DNA of 5,584 nucleotides from Thiomargarita sp. (GTDB taxonomy: Bacteria; Pseudomonadota; Gammaproteobacteria; Beggiatoales; Beggiatoaceae): the NCBI GenBank assembly GCA_020721025.1, contig DYNO01000133.1, forward strand, positions 1-5,584, given 5' to 3'. Both the position numbers and the translations under genes were made by a program. Below, in pieces: positions 5,374-5,584 of the stretch; position 1 is the stretch's first letter, and each line of letters begins with the position of its first letter. The notes below the pieces were generated by a model. The model was not told the DNA's origin. It saw only the letters and a list, made by a program, of their open reading frames with translations, and searched no databases.

Positions 5374-5584
5374 AATAACTCCGCCTCTGTAAAACCAGTG
5401 CAAGTCATTACTATTTCAAGCGATATGCCTTGTTTGAGCAGATTTCGCGCGACTTCCAACTTTCCTTCCTGCCTGCCTTCCAGCTTTCCTTCCTGCCTGC
5501 CTTCCAATCTCCCTTGCTGCCTGCCTTCCAACCGTCCTATTTCCAGTCCTTCTTTTTTAGCCTTACGAATCGAGCCTTGTTGTA
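5361..5584 (-). CDS. second Rpn family gene, C-terminal part only (5' end beyond the window)
   Basis: An open frame enters from the right edge and ends at TGA 5363-5361, giving 73 visible residues in the frame whose first full codon is 5582-5580. It begins QQGSIRKAKKEGLEIGRLEG, identical to residues 227-246 of the downstream Rpn protein. It then has three 8-residue repeats of the pattern RQ(Q/E)G(R/K)LEG, resumes with KLEVARNLLKQGISLEIV and ends TCTGFTEAELLGGN. It is therefore a tandem paralogue of the complete gene, longer by a 24-residue repeat insertion. The nuclease core lies outside the window, so whether it is intact cannot be judged. It is easy to miss because an alternative start of the next gene overlaps it in another frame. 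Confidence 0.9.
   Translation of the reverse strand, partial: QQGSIRKAKKEGLEIGRLEGRQQGRLEGRQEGKLEGRQEGKLEVARNLLKQGISLEIVMTCTGFTEAELLGGN
5460..5531. repeat. three tandem 24-bp repeats encoding an 8-residue Glu/Gly/Arg/Gln-rich motif
   Basis: Units lie at 5460-5483, 5484-5507 and 5508-5531. The first two differ at one base; the third differs at several, mainly near its start (it begins TCTCCCTTGC in place of CTTTCCTTCC). Each unit has the core CTGCCTGCCTTCCA. The length is eight codons, so gain or loss of a unit keeps the frame. On the - strand they encode repeats of the pattern LEGRQ(E/Q)G(K/R), predicted to form a charged helix or coiled-coil-like linker. Such EGRQEG repeats are common in C-terminal regions of Rpn-like proteins. 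The complete paralogue at 4528-5361 has no unit at the equivalent place. No spacers are present, so this is not a CRISPR array. Confidence 0.92.
5530..5584. repeat. 55-base identical direct repeat, copy 2
   Basis: This is the partner of 4631-4685, inside the partial upstream Rpn gene and directly adjoining the 24-bp tandem repeats. It ends at the window edge, so its true length is not known. Confidence 0.9.

Noticed and set aside
5460..5531. CRISPR-like array
   Set aside because: The 24-bp units are directly adjacent with no spacers and encode in-frame residues of the Rpn protein.
104..5584. Toxin-antitoxin, phage-defence island or new nuclease system linking Uma2 and Rpn genes
   Set aside because: The two nuclease-fold families are separated by about 4 kb of ordinary metabolic and membrane genes on the other strand, with no effector, sensor or partner gene linking them.

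Overview
The window carries seven protein-coding genes. One (Uma2) lies on the + strand at the left end. The other six lie on the - strand and read leftward from the right edge. Base composition is AT-leaning. The mix of a TusE/DsrC sulfur-carrier protein, a stand-alone TrpB2-type tryptophan synthase beta chain, a flippase-like membrane protein, and Uma2 and Rpn nuclease-fold genes suggests a gammaproteobacterium. A sulfur oxidiser of the Thiotrichales (Beggiatoa/Thioploca relatives) would fit, but that placement is an inference from gene content and protein flavour; no marker gene proves it.

Layout from left to right: 1-103 is an upstream region with a weak promoter candidate. 104-667 (+) is a Uma2-family PD-(D/E)XK protein. 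668-815 is a convergent intergenic gap holding an 11-bp inverted repeat that looks like a miniature element or a two-way terminator. 816-1781 (-) is a flippase-like (LPG_synthase_TM) membrane protein. 1782-1925 is a gap with a 10-bp inverted repeat and a possible terminator hairpin. 1926-2513 (-) is an unrecognised, probably helical 195-residue protein. 2514-2600 holds an elaborate compound inverted repeat. 2601-3956 (-) is TrpB2. 3957-4083 is AT-rich with hairpins. 4084-4416 (-) is a TusE-like protein with a single C-terminal cysteine. 4417-4527 holds a promoter candidate. 4528-5361 (-) is a complete Rpn-family nuclease/transposase-like gene. 5361-5584 (-) is the C-terminal end of a second, tandem Rpn gene that runs off the window.

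The middle block (tusE-like, trpB2, 195-residue gene, flippase-like gene) is co-directional, with gaps of 127, 87 and 144 bases. It could be partly co-transcribed, but each gap contains an inverted repeat, so it may be a looser string of genes. Sulfur relay and tryptophan/indole metabolism have no obvious mechanistic link here. The most distinctive part is the right end. Two Rpn paralogues overlap stop-to-start (TGATG), with the Shine-Dalgarno of the second inside the last codons of the first. They share a 55-base identical block, and they differ by an in-frame insertion of three 24-bp (8-residue) repeat units in the C-terminal region. This points to recent duplication or gene conversion plus repeat-length change. 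I see no clear evidence of a wholly new system.
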